A stretch of DNA of 64,000 nt from Serinus canaria. Lineage: Eukaryota; Chordata; Aves; Passeriformes; Fringillidae. Shown here in pieces: positions 26,291 to 37,740 of this stretch; the stretch's first letter is position 1, and the number at the start of each line of letters is the position of its first letter. The stretch is taken from assembly GCF_022539315.1 (NCBI RefSeq), contig NC_066313.1:8683764-8747763 (forward strand), in the 5' to 3' direction. Both the position numbers and the translations under genes were made by a program. Below the pieces are notes generated by a model, which was given only the letters and a program-made list of their open reading frames with translations, was not told where the DNA came from and searched no databases.

Positions 26291-29200
26291 CTTAGCTGTC
26301 TCCTCAAATCAGTACAAGCACTAGCTCTGCTACACATGAAAAATGTAAGCCTTACAGCTCAATTGCTATTACTCTAAGCTTCAAAGTCTAAAAAATGAAA
26401 ATTTATTACTCTTATGTAGGAGAGTGCTCAAATGTCTGAGTTATTTTCGACTATGTTTGGTTTGATTTGGATTGGTTTTGAAATTTTGCAGATTAATTGC
26501 ATGAGTGCTCTTTTTAGGAGGGAAGAGACAGTACTTGTAATTCATCCGTGGTTGTCTCACAGCCAAAGAAATAATTAGTATTCAGTCTTTTATCAAGAAC
26601 AGATAACACTTCTGCACTCCTCTGCTCTTGTTCTGTCCCCTGTCTCCTGGGAGGATACAGGTGATGTTGTAGTCTCATGGTATCTTTCCAAGTGTGTTAC
26701 CTCATTTCTAAATAGATGTACTGCTATTTTCTCTGCATCTTTTTAGTGGCCATCCCATTTCCATGGCAAAGTTAACTTTCCCTTTTGGCTTCTTGTGTTC
26801 CAATGAATCCTTCTCCATTTTGCCATGTCTTCCTCTCCATTTTTACCCTTTAAATCTTTGCCCCACATTCTACAAGCACTTTATTAAAAAAAAATAAAAA
26901 AACAATAAAAATACTGCTCATGATGTGTTCACAATAAGGACTTGGATTGCTTCTTCTTTTGACTATAATTTTCTAAATTAAATATAATTTTAATTACATG
27001 GTTTTTTGCTTTAATGCTTTACAAAGTCATCTTAAATATATAAAAGCCCTTAAGTACTGTAGGCTAATGCTACACGTAGCATTTAATGAAATTAAAATTT
27101 CTGTGTTGGTTTATTTCAGAAATATGAAGCAAAGAGTATAATACCTTTGCTAAACAATGCAGTTTCTATCTTCATATCTGGTTGAGTTGTACAGATAATT
27201 AGGAGAGGTGGTCAGACTTGTTTTATGAGTCATGTAATGTTTCTCTTGACTTTCAGTGTTTGCTTTAAGTGGTTATTCCAGTATGGTTTTGTTCACCTGT
27301 CTGCACCACAGTGCTTCTTCACAGGGCTGAATTTCAGATGAGGTATAAAATAGTTCAGAAGCAGCAGCATGTCCAAATTCCCTCTTGTTTCTGCTTTTTT
27401 CTTTTTACTTACTAGCAAAACAGTGCTCAAAACTTCAAAGGAGTTTGGTTGCATTTTAACAATTATATTTGTAAATAGCTATGATGCTTCTATATAAATG
27501 CTTATTTTTTGTTAATTTAAATGAAATGTTCATTTTCATAACACGATATCACTGATGTGATACAAGATTCATAAGAAATGTTGTAATAGACTGTACATAA
27601 GCCCTAATTTAAATTAGTTTATAGTATATAAAATACATGATATATATATCTCATATCAGTTGGTGCACAATTAATTACTCTGTTTGCCTTGATAAGGGCA
27701 ATGTTGTCACTTAACAGGTGGCACCATGAGATCAGTAGTCCTTGGCCATCCCTAGAGAGTACCTGGATGGAAAAATCCTGCCTTTAAATAACAAATGAAC
27801 TTTGTTTCTCAGGAGCTGACTGTGAAATGATTTCCTCCCAGGAAGGAAGAGATGGCTGCCATAACCCTCTGGGCCAGTTGCTGCTGGCACCGCTCTGTCC
27901 TCTGATCACCTTTTCAGGCTGAGAAATGGCAACACATCTCTGATTCTTTAAATGGTTTTCTTGTTTATACTTACAAGATGCCCTCCATCCTATAAATTTT
28001 AGAGCCTGCCATTGGTCATCACTCCCATACCTAGCCAAAAGCTGACAGGGTCTCCATGTTCTTGCTATATGAAACCACAAAGAGGGGTAACAGACCTTTT
28101 AGATGTCTTAAAAACACTACAAATAGTTCACTGATTTTTACTTTGGTTTGCTTTTAAAAAAGGGTATAACTCCATTATAATTTAATTATATTTCTGGGGT
28201 TTAAGTGCATGCTACAAACTTTAAGTACAGATCATGACTTTTTTCTAAAGGAATTAAAAAGCAGCACTGGAACAGGTTTCTCATGCATAAATCTTTACAG
28301 GACTGAAGTCTAAAAATATATACAAATGATGGCAGTGATAAATGCTTTTGAAATTGCAGACAGGTTATGAAACAACTGCAGGTCTGCATGATTAAAATTC
28401 ATTGCTGATTGAAATTAATGATAGTTTCATTATCTCTAGTGAAAGCATCTGGTTTGTTTATTTATTTAGACGATGATAAACTTTTGGATGTAAATGAGTA
28501 AATAGAAAATTCCTTTTCCAGACATTCATTGAATAGCTGCAGTCATTGTCAGAGAACTGTTGAAAGGAGGTCAAATAAAATTATTTATAAGACTTAAATA
28601 TTTGTATTTTGCAGGGTTGAAGTCAGGGACCTGAGACATAGTATTGCTATTCATTCTTGTGACTTTTGGATCACTTGTAGATTTATTCTTCTCTCTTGTT
28701 TCCCTTGAAAACATAGATGGGTTGTTCTGTTGCTAGTATGCTAAAAATATTTACTATATCATTCACAGTCTTAATAAAATTTAAAAGTAGTCTTCACACA
28801 ATAAAAATAAATGTAACAGCTAAAAAAAGGGGGGAACATTCAGGGTGGTTATCATTGTGAATCTCACAAATATATTTTGAGAGGAAAAGAGTGTTTTGAT
28901 AAATGATATTTTCAACCTTCCATAAAACATACTGAACTGCTTACCTTAAATATAAATGTGGCATAGTTCTAAACAAGAACCTGAAAGGGTGGCTGCAAAT
29001 TGGTAGAAAGCATTAAAAGGTTGGACCGCCTACCAGAAGTGTCTTCTTTACCAGCTTCTTGCATCAGAATAAAATCCATTACTGATTTGCAGAAAGGCCA
29101 TTTGAACCACAGCAACATACATAGGTATGGATCATGCAGAACATAATGCTGAACATTTGTGAGTTAGTTGTAATACTTATAAGAAATTCTTAGTTATGAA

Positions 29201-30640
29201 AGGAATAAACCTGTTTAATATTATAGGTTTTTGGGAGGAATTTACTCGGGGAAAAAGATTAGTTACAGATGTTAACCAATAAGGTTCTCATGCATTTAGT
29301 TCTTTATATGGGTTTCATTTACAGATAACTTTTTAAAATGTGTTGTATTTCAAATGGATTTGATGCTGCCTGGAAGTGAGGCTGGGGCACTTGGAATATC
29401 TCAGTATTCTAGACTTTTCAGGGAAGGGAAAGTGTAAATTAAGATTACTTAATGAAGAAGTTGTTCTGACTATGATTCTACCTTTCTCCTAGCATTTGAT
29501 TGACGGTTTTATTCTTCTGTCTTTTATGCACCTTTTTGGAGTGTGGTTGTAAGGTCTGTGACAGATTGGCTTATCCCATTCACTTGCTTTTGGAAGCTGT
29601 TTAGAGTTAGCAGATTTTGTATGAACTCAAGCAAAAATCTGATAAAGTCGGTACCTTTTACACCTCTGGCATTGACTTTAGTTCTTCATTAGTTTGTTAA
29701 ACTTCACTCCATATCAGTTCATTACAGAGACTGTTATTTTAATTGAGTTATCCTAGAAAAGAAACACTGGGATCATCCACTTGGAGAGCTGTCTGCTTGG
29801 TCTGACTAAAAAGTGTCATTTCATGGGAACAGCTTCAAAACATGGGAGACAAAAGTCTGGAGGCCGTAACCTCATGCAATGCCCAGTGTCCTTGTGATAC
29901 TGATTGTTAGGTTTGGCATCTAGCACTGATCAGATCCTTCTTCAGTCCACCATGGATTTGGGTTTAGCCAGTATTTCTCTTTTGACACTGAGGGTGAGAT
30001 GAGAAGGAGATTTCAAATGCTTTCCCATGGCAAAGCCTCCTGAGAACAAAAGAAGGAAGACAAATTTCTGTCTCTGCTATTCATCTCCATCTCCCAGTGC
30101 ATGCTTTTTCCCCCCAGTTTCAAGTTTTTGGTCTTGGTTGCCCAGAATAATACCAGATTTGAGGTCATATTTCTCCACAAATAATGGGATTTCCTGACTT
30201 TCCTAATGTTTGGATTTATTTTCAGGCATTTGACTCAGCAGTGGTGTGGCATTGGTTTAATTAGGGACAGTTTTGCTGCTGCCCACAAGATGCTGTAAAA
30301 GCAATAGCAAAGCTTGAAGATGTGTTTTAACCTCATAGAAGAAATGCTGGCAAACTGTGTGCTGTAGCTGGTGGTAATGTGCAGCTTTAATTATTATCAT
30401 TATGCTATTTAATAAAAAGGAAAGTATTACAAATATTTTAAACAATTACTTAAATTGTACTGGCGATATCTGAGAGCTGAATAAAAATTTCACCAGAGGT
30501 TTTTTTTTTTTTTTAAACTCATATAAATATTTCTGAAGAAGCTCTATCAAGTTGCTGGTAGCCCATGTTTTTATCAGCAGTCTACTTTTTTATTATTGTG
30601 GGGACTCATAATTGCTGAACATCAAATTCATGATGCTTAT

Positions 30641-30662
30641 GTAGACATGAGTTCATGTCTAC
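30641..30662. repeat. 22-bp perfect inverted repeat
   Basis: GTAGACATGA (30641-30650) and TCATGTCTAC (30653-30662) are exact reverse complements separated by GT. A direct repeat of CAGGATTATCTC occurs about 60 bases downstream (about 30718-30752). Neither belongs to a recognised element. Confidence 0.85.
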
Positions 30663-33239
30663 AATTGCTTGGGAAAAGCAAGCTAAATGCTGCTGTGCTT
30701 TCTGAAGAGTTGGTGGTCAGGATTATCTCAAGTTTCATGCTCAGGATTATCTCCTTTATGTGGGATGGGTCCAAAAGCATGGGATTTTTTTCAGTAATGA
30801 CCCTTATTTTAGAATTGTAATGGCTTTAAAAGCCAATTTTCATTGGTATACTAGAATGCTTGCTCAGTAAGACCATAAAATGTAGGAGAGATGAATTTGA
30901 GTCTCCTGTGAATCCCAAAGGTTTATTGAAAATTAAGTCTAACACTTCTTGAGTAAGTGCTCCAATTGCAAAGTCCTTTTTTAAGAGAACTGGCTGTATG
31001 TTTTAAGTAGGAAAATATAAAACCATTGTAAAAAAAAGCTCTGTGTTCCAGTTTATAAACTTTCAAGTAGATCTGTGTTTTTGTTGTTAATATAAATGGT
31101 ATGAGCTTAGTGGTTTTGCTAATATTGCCTCATATAATATGTAATTCTGACCTAAATTCCAGTAAATGTTGAATTAATAGTATCATTTTCCTAAAACTAC
31201 CTGATACTAATTGCTGAATTCTGTCTGATAATTGAGTAAATTAGGTGGTATCATTTTATACTAGTTCTTTCCATTATTTCATCTAAGTTTCACAGCAGTT
31301 TTACCAAATTTTCTGGAGTTAGGATTTTTTCTAGCATTTTTGACACTCCAGCAAATCAATTTCACTGTCATATACAATAACCTTATTGTTCTCAGTTATT
31401 TTAAGACTAGGAAAATAAGCTACTCTATTTTGGAAACTTAAACTGTAGTTAAAAAGAAGTGATCTAATAATAATATATAATACATTAATATAAATAGATC
31501 TAAGTAAGGATTGAGAAAATAAAGAGTATTTCTTACTATTTTATTTTATTTACCAATTTTACATTGAAGTCGTGAGGATTTGGTCTTGGTTCTAAATTCT
31601 AAGTACCCTTGCTGTAGTTGAGGAGGTGAACTAAATGTGAGTTCTGAAGGAGGCAGTGTAAGTCTTGAAGCATTCCTAACTGAAAATATCATATTTATTG
31701 TCCAGTAGCCTAATGAAATTACCTGCTGCTGCCACCCTTGATTTACATGGAATATAAAATCCATGGAAGAGTTGTTTTTGGTAAGGCAGAATGGTAATTT
31801 TTTCAAACCTGTTCAGCTGCTGTACATTTAATGAATAGTATTTTCATGTCAGATATTCAAATGAGTTATTAAGGTTATGACATGTTAATATTCTGACCCT
31901 CTGAATTCAAATACTTTTTCTGATATTTATTCCTCAGGAGAGATTTGAAGCTGTGCCTGGATGTACAGCACAATGTATGAGATAGAAAAATGGTAAGGGT
32001 TTTGGGGGTTCTTTTTTTTTTTTAATTTTTTTATTTTGATGAATATCTGTCACCATAACATTGTTCTGTGATGGGATCACTGGCAGGCCAGGAGTGCAAG
32101 TGATGAGAACAGAGTGTGGCCCTAAAAAATTCAGGTAGAGCAGCAGTCTTATGGAAGACTGAAGAGCTTTGCATGATGGTCTTTTGCCAGGTTTTTATTT
32201 CTGAAGTCTAGTCTGACCTCAGGGGAGTTATGACATGAGCAGTGGAAACTGCACATGGATCCTATGGGAAATCAAAATACCTCATCCTTCCCCAGGTTTT
32301 TCCCTGTTGGAGCCAGATGCTCTCTGCTCTGTAGAACCTGCCCAGCTCTTCTCTGACACACTCTTGTTTCTGGCTGGTGCTCCATGACCTCTGCTTAGTT
32401 ATTGACATGGTTTATTAGAGATAACAACTTAAATAAACAATATTTTACTTCTCTACGAAGTGCTGGATGGGATAAATCCCCTTATGTGGGTCCTTTGTCT
32501 TTTGCAGTAAAATACCAGCAGTGTTGCCATATTGATACAGGAGGATTCTGAAGTCTCAAGTAAATATGGGGTCCAGTGGTGATCTTAAAAAAAAAATATA
32601 CTTTTGAAGGTTAGAAAGAAGTTCTAGGCCCACAATAGCCGATTGTTGAATTAATTGCATCCAGAATACTACTGTAAACAAATTAATGCTTACTTCCTAT
32701 GTTCACTTTACTCAGGAAGGTTGTGGATTTTTTTTTCCTAACACTTAAAATTGGAGGTTGTATATGAAAGCTCTGAAATCCATTTTCCAAATATAGGCTG
32801 ATTAAAATCAGCAGTACAAAACACTTCCCACAATGCTGAAACAAAAGCTTCAGAAATTTGCACCTGCATTTGAAAGCATATAATAATTATCACTAACTTC
32901 TTTGTAAACTCAATTTCTTGAGCATCTGCAATAAAATGTACAAGATCATTTTGTGGACACAAAGATTCTGCTTTAAAAAAAAAGTATATGTGATTTAATA
33001 ACAGAACTAGGGAAAAAAGGCTAGTTTCTGTTTATTTTAAAGCTTGCTTTATGGAGGGAAAAAAACATGATCAGATTCATTTCAGACAAGACAGATTGCA
33101 GGATATTCAAACAAAACAGCTTAAGATTTATGTCTATGGTACATAATTAAACATATCAGGTTTGTTTGTGTTAGAGGAGTACTTTATGCCATACCTGTTG
33201 CTTGGTGGCTCAGAAATGAGGTTTACTGTGGAGAGGGAC

Positions 33240-33370
33240 TTTTCATTTGTTTACTGTGCTAATTAATCATCGTGAAGCAAGAGTGATGATTTTGTACAAA
33301 ACCATTATCCGTACTGTGACGTAAAGCAACACTGATCACATTACAGTTAACAAGCGAATTGTCAGTAAAT
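33240..33370. promoter_or_regulatory. Possible regulatory element
   Basis: The stretch contains TAATTA at 33260-33265 followed by an ATCAT word, and a CRE-like TGACGTAA at 33317-33324. CpGs at about 33271, 33310, 33320 and 33354 are more frequent than in the surroundings. It has no simple repeats and no convincing reading frame. The regulatory role is inferred from motif content only. Confidence 0.22.
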
Positions 33371-34027
33371 AGTTTTGGAGTCTTGACTGGCTAAATGTAT
33401 GCTTTCCTGCATACTGACTTGCAGCTCTTAGTTCCTATTGATTTCCTGCTGCCTGTGTGGTTTAGCTAACTCAATAGAACCATAACTGCTTCGATACAAA
33501 TGGTCATTTGCTTTCAGCTTTTTTCACTACTGGAAAAGTGAATTTCTGAATAAAGTCTTGAAGGATACCTGTTCTCATAGCCACTGAGTAGTTTATGAAA
33601 AAAAGAAAAGAAAAAAAAATTCAATAGAGGTAATTTAAGATATAATCAAATGTTGTTAGTTTGGCCAATGGCAGGCAAATCTGCAGCTTCCTAAGTATTG
33701 CATAATATATGTGATGACTGAAGAAAGCAAATACAGTTTTCAGCTAGATCTGATGCAATGTCATCATATCATCCTTCAATACAGCTGTTGAATTTCAGTC
33801 CTCAAGATGTTCTAGAATTTTGTCTAGATAGTATTCTTCCAGAATGACTTCCATATGAAAATAATTTTTAATCTCCTTTAAAAGAGTATTTTTATTTTTT
33901 TTAAAAATGCCACATTTGAAGTACATTCTCCTTCATGAAGTTGTCTGCAATACAGTATGAAATAATTCTAACAGTATTATGTTTTTGAAGACAGTGTTTG
34001 TTTCATTAAGGGTGCTTTGTTCCTGAC

Positions 34028-34584
34028 TGTTGTGGCTCAAGCCAGCAGGCACCCAGCCACTTGTTCATTCCCCTCAGAGGGATGGGGGAGAGATTTGGAA
34101 GGGTAAAAGTGAGAAAACTTGTGGGTTGAGATAAAGGCAGCTCAATAAGTGAAGCAGAAAGCGCGTGGGCAAGTGAAGCAAAGCAAGGAATTCATTCCCC
34201 ACTTCCCGTGATTGGGCAGGTGTTCAGCCATCCCCAGGAGAGCAGGGCTCCATCACGCATCACAAGGGCTTGGGAAGACAAACAGCATCGCCCCCATGTC
34301 CCTGTGTTCCTCCTTCTTCCCTGGCTTTCTGTGCTGAGCACAATGCCATATGGTCTGGGATATCCCCGGGGTCAGGTGGGGTCACCTGTGCCCTCCCAAG
34401 ACCTTGTGCACCCCCAGCCCACGCAGGGGTGGGGCAGGGGAGGAGCAGAAAGTGCCTTGGCGCTGTGTAAATACCGCTCAGCCAGAATGTCCCCATGTTA
34501 TCAGCACTCTTTTGGTCACAAATCCAAAACACAGCCCCTTACTGGCTGCAGTGAGGAAAATTAACTCTGTCCCAGCCAAAACCA
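34028..34584. mobile_element. Solo LTR of an endogenous retrovirus-like element (avian)
   Basis: A 557-bp block begins with TGTTGTGG and ends with CCA, fitting the TG...CA ends of retroviral LTRs. It is flanked by CTGAC at 34023-34027 and TTGAC at 34585-34589, an imperfect 5-bp target-site duplication with one mismatch. Its internal words (for example GAAAACTTGTGGGTTGAGAT, GGAATTCATTCCCCACTTCC, TATGGTCTGGGATATCCC, GAAAATTAACTCTGTCCCAG) match an LTR family I remember as frequent in bird genomes. A 5-bp duplication would fit an ERVL-like rather than a typical 6-bp class II element, but the family name is uncertain. There is no internal gag, pol or env sequence and no second LTR nearby, so it is probably a solo LTR left by recombination. 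The open frames inside it (about 66-118 codons) are chance frames in GC-rich LTR sequence. Confidence 0.85.
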
Positions 34585-34589
34585 TTGAC

Positions 34590-35280
34590 CAAGAGCACAC
34601 CACCACAGAAGGCAAATTCCCAAAGGTGTTCTGTTCATATTTAAACTACTAAGTTGAATTAGTGTCATCATCATTATCATTATTACTTTAAGTTCAGGGG
34701 TTTGCATTGCCCTCAGTTGGGAACTGAAACCTTTTGGCAAACCAAGAAACCTGAGAATTTGGATTGCAGTTTCTGGCTTCCCGCTTTCCTCTGTGCTTTA
34801 ACAAAGTATTTTTCTGTTCCAGAATCTGGATAAATTGAATTTAAATAGACCTGGATACTTTAACAACAACCGTAACCACAATGCCATTTTGTTTTAAAAC
34901 AGGTGGTTATTTATAGGTAAATTCTCAAATTGGCAGTGTTTTGGAAATTATACATAGAAAATAGGATGCTTTTTTTTCCAAAATTTGTGTATTTTCTCCC
35001 CCTCATCTTCCAGCTTTCTCATGAAGTTCTCAGAGGGGATTGTGCAAATATCACAGAATCACTGTTGATCTTTAAGATCCCCAGTCCTTTCCATTTAGGT
35101 TATTGCTGCTGGTTTTCTTTGAAAATGTGCTTCATACCACATTTTGCTATTATATCTGCCTTGGTCCACATCTAATGGCATCAATTCCTCCCCTGCCCCC
35201 CCCCCCGCAGTATTCTATAAAAAACTTGTCTGATTATTTCACATACATGCTGGTGCTCTATTTCAAGCAAATTAATTTGT
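34590..35280. other. Non-coding DNA with an 11-base poly-C run
   Basis: No gene was recognised. A run of 11 C lies at 35196-35206. A short ATCATCATT-type repeat lies at about 34663-34685 beside the LTR. Confidence 0.6.
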
Positions 35281-35700
35281 GGGGTTAACATAAACAGGCG
35301 ACTGTCATTAAAAAAAATAAATTAGTGCTGACTCACACTAATTGGAGTTTCACACAGAGGTGGTAATTCTGTATGTTAAAGAACCAAGCTTCCCTAAAAT
35401 CAGCCCACTTTAATTTTCAGAGCTGAAAGCTCAGTGTTTGATTAATTATTTTGGCTTTTTTTTCATTCTATTTCAGGACTGGTTTTATTAATGCATTCTT
35501 CAAACCGAGACATAAAACTTTATCGCTTTCTCGATCGCTCTAATAAGTGTTGAGATCTGAGGGGACCAGCTGGAGCAGCTGTGTTCCCCCTTGGATCTGG
35601 AAGCTAAAAAACTTTCATCTCTGTTGCTGTCTCAGCTGCTGGTCTCGGGCTGTGGCCTTCCCATAACTCAAAGCAATTTCAAAGCAGTGTAAGTAACCTC
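35281..35700. promoter_or_regulatory. Possible conserved regulatory element
   Basis: Repeat-free sequence with a CTAATTGG word at about 35338-35345 and a TGATTAATTATTTTGG block around 35440-35455. Four CpGs lie within 35506-35537 (35506, 35524, 35532, 35536) in an otherwise CpG-poor setting, including the palindrome CGATCG at 35532-35537. Retention of CpG in AT-rich, non-coding, non-island DNA often marks purifying selection. No long frame or exon-like signal crosses it. An unannotated non-coding exon is an alternative. Confidence 0.3.
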
Positions 35701-37139
35701 ATTGGAATGCTTTTGGAAAACCGCAGGAAGATTGGTTTGTGGGGCTTTTTTCATATTATTATTTTTTAAATAGTGTTGTCTGTTTGAAACAAACGCTGCC
35801 ATTTTAAGGTAATCAGTGACAATATCTGTTGTGTACTGACAGACCCATCTACAGCCAGGTTAGGAATTTTGGTGCTCTTATTTAAATGAGGAAGAAAGGG
35901 GAGTGATTCCAGCAGGGCAGATGGCATGTGAAGACTGAGCTTAAGAGGTTTGTTTAAATCTTTTTGATAGTTGCATATAAGGGTATGACCTTTGAGTCGG
36001 GTTGCATGAAGAATTATATTTCAGACACAGTTTTGCTATAAAGAGAAAAAACCTTTCTTAAAGACATACAAACATTTTGAAGTTGCATTGACAGGATGGG
36101 CAGAAAAGCTTTAGACAAAAGTAAAGCAATGGGAGGAGAGCTTTTGAGACCTCATGGTAAGACCATGTGCTTTACTTCTTCATGTTTCTGACCTCAGAGG
36201 GAACCACAGACTTTTTAACCTTTCTTGACTGACTCCAGTGAAGTGTAAAGTAGTAGAAGTACAAGACTTTACAGGAAGGGACAAATTCCTGCTGCTGACC
36301 TTCATCACAATGGAGAGAAGCATTTTTTTTCTCTTCTCAGTCCTAAATCTGTGATTGCCAAACTGATGAAATACAGGAGAAAGCCTCTCCCTCCCCTGCA
36401 GTGTAGTGATAAAGTGGCTTAAACTCTTCTTAATAGGAATCTCTCAATGGGGTAGTAGCTGAGTGGTAACTAACTAGGCTGGTAAGCCAGTAGCAAAAAA
36501 TTACTGAAACTTATCAAACTTGATAGATCAAAAGAAATGATCAGACAAGGTGCTGCCTTTCTGAATACATTTGCAAAGTAAACACTGAAAACCCCTGAAA
36601 CAGCATTTGTACTGATAGAGGAACCAGTGATGATTCTCTGAAGGTTGAATAATTAAATGTTCTAGTATTTAATTTTATCTAATTATTTGCAGCATTTTAT
36701 CTCAGATAAGATGAGTCTGTTTGAAAAGATCTGTGTGAACTAGCTCAGTTTTTTCAGTGTAGACAACGAACATGTTTCTGTCTCACAAAGGACAGTTAGA
36801 GCCACTCTGGATTCACTGAGCCCTTCTATTTTCAAAATAAATTGCCTTCTAGCCTAGCCTTGAACCTTTCCCCTGCTTGGCTCAGAGCTCTGCTTTGTGC
36901 TGTGATGATCAGGGATGCAGTTCTGTAGAAGGCATTAGCTGGGTACCAGGAGGTTTGTGGGGTACAGACCCCACATCTTCCATGCAGGTTCAGCCAGGAG
37001 TGCTCCAGTCACTGCTTCTCCCCCTGTCATTGCAGCTTCATCCCGCTGCTGGTGGCTTCTTTCAGATGCATAAAATGTCTCTGAGCACACAGCAAAAGCA
37101 TGCTTGAGTGACAGACTGTCACTGCCGACTTTCACTTCC
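35701..37139. other. Non-coding DNA, no gene recognised
   Basis: The only frames are short (about 66-76 codons around 36877-37135) and occur on both strands at the same place, as expected for chance. No transposon was recognised. Confidence 0.6.
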
Positions 37140-37740
37140 TGGCTATTGACCCAATTAGTAGTCTCATGGTGAATTTCAAATTAAGTGGTATTTTACAGCA
37201 CTAGCACAGCGCTAGTAATCGCTCTCTTAGGCCAGCAGGGAAAGGCATCATGCTCTTAATTTCTGGTGTCAGGGGAACTTTTGGAGTTTATGGATGATGA
37301 TTTCTGTCTCTCTCCCATTTATGACTGGTAACAGAATGATTTATCACTGATCATATCATATTTCCATTCAGCAAAGGAACAATAAAAGAAAAGTATATTT
37401 TGGGAAGGTAGACAAATGTATGGGTTGAAGCACAGGGTTTCATTACTATTCTTTGAACCTTCTAAATGATTTGACCTTTATCCATAAAGCGATCGCTGTG
37501 GTCAACAAAGGCTAGTATTGATTTACAGCACAGCTAACCTGTCAATTCTAAGCTCAGCCTTTGACCTTTTGCTTTGTTGCTGGAAAAATTATGGCACATG
37601 CTTGAGTCCTACTGTTTAATAGTTTTTTTTTTTCGATATGCAAAAGGCCAAAGCACCCATTCGGAATAAATCAGCTGCTTTAATAATCTAAGTGTCAGGA
37701 GAAAGCAAATTGTCCATAATTAAGTTCAGAAAACCTGACT
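37140..37740. promoter_or_regulatory. Possible conserved regulatory element (best candidate)
   Basis: Two TTGACCTTT words (37471-37479 and 37561-37569), which resemble nuclear-receptor half sites, flank a GCGATCGC palindrome (37489-37496), an AACAAAGG SOX/TCF-like word (37504-37511) and an ATTGATTTA word. Further on are ATGCAAAA (37638-37645) and TAATTA (37717-37722). The sequence is complex apart from a poly-T run near 37622-37633. This density of distinct developmental-factor words resembles vertebrate enhancers, but conservation was not tested. Confidence 0.3.

Larger units (their letters stand above)
20201..34022. other. AT-rich non-coding DNA, no gene recognised
   Basis: This interval holds no protein-like frame over about 100 codons and no transposon that I recognise. 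A 17-base poly-T run lies at 21042-21058 and a 15-base run at 30500-30514. An A-rich tract occurs around 26884-26912. Possible regulatory stretches at 26040-26290 and 33240-33370 and a 22-bp palindrome at 30641-30662 are listed separately. It is consistent with intron or intergenic DNA. Confidence 0.65.

Noticed and set aside
34208..34652. Overlapping frames of 66-118 codons on both strands
   Set aside because: They fall almost wholly within the LTR (34028-34584) and run over its edge, so they are chance frames in repeat sequence.
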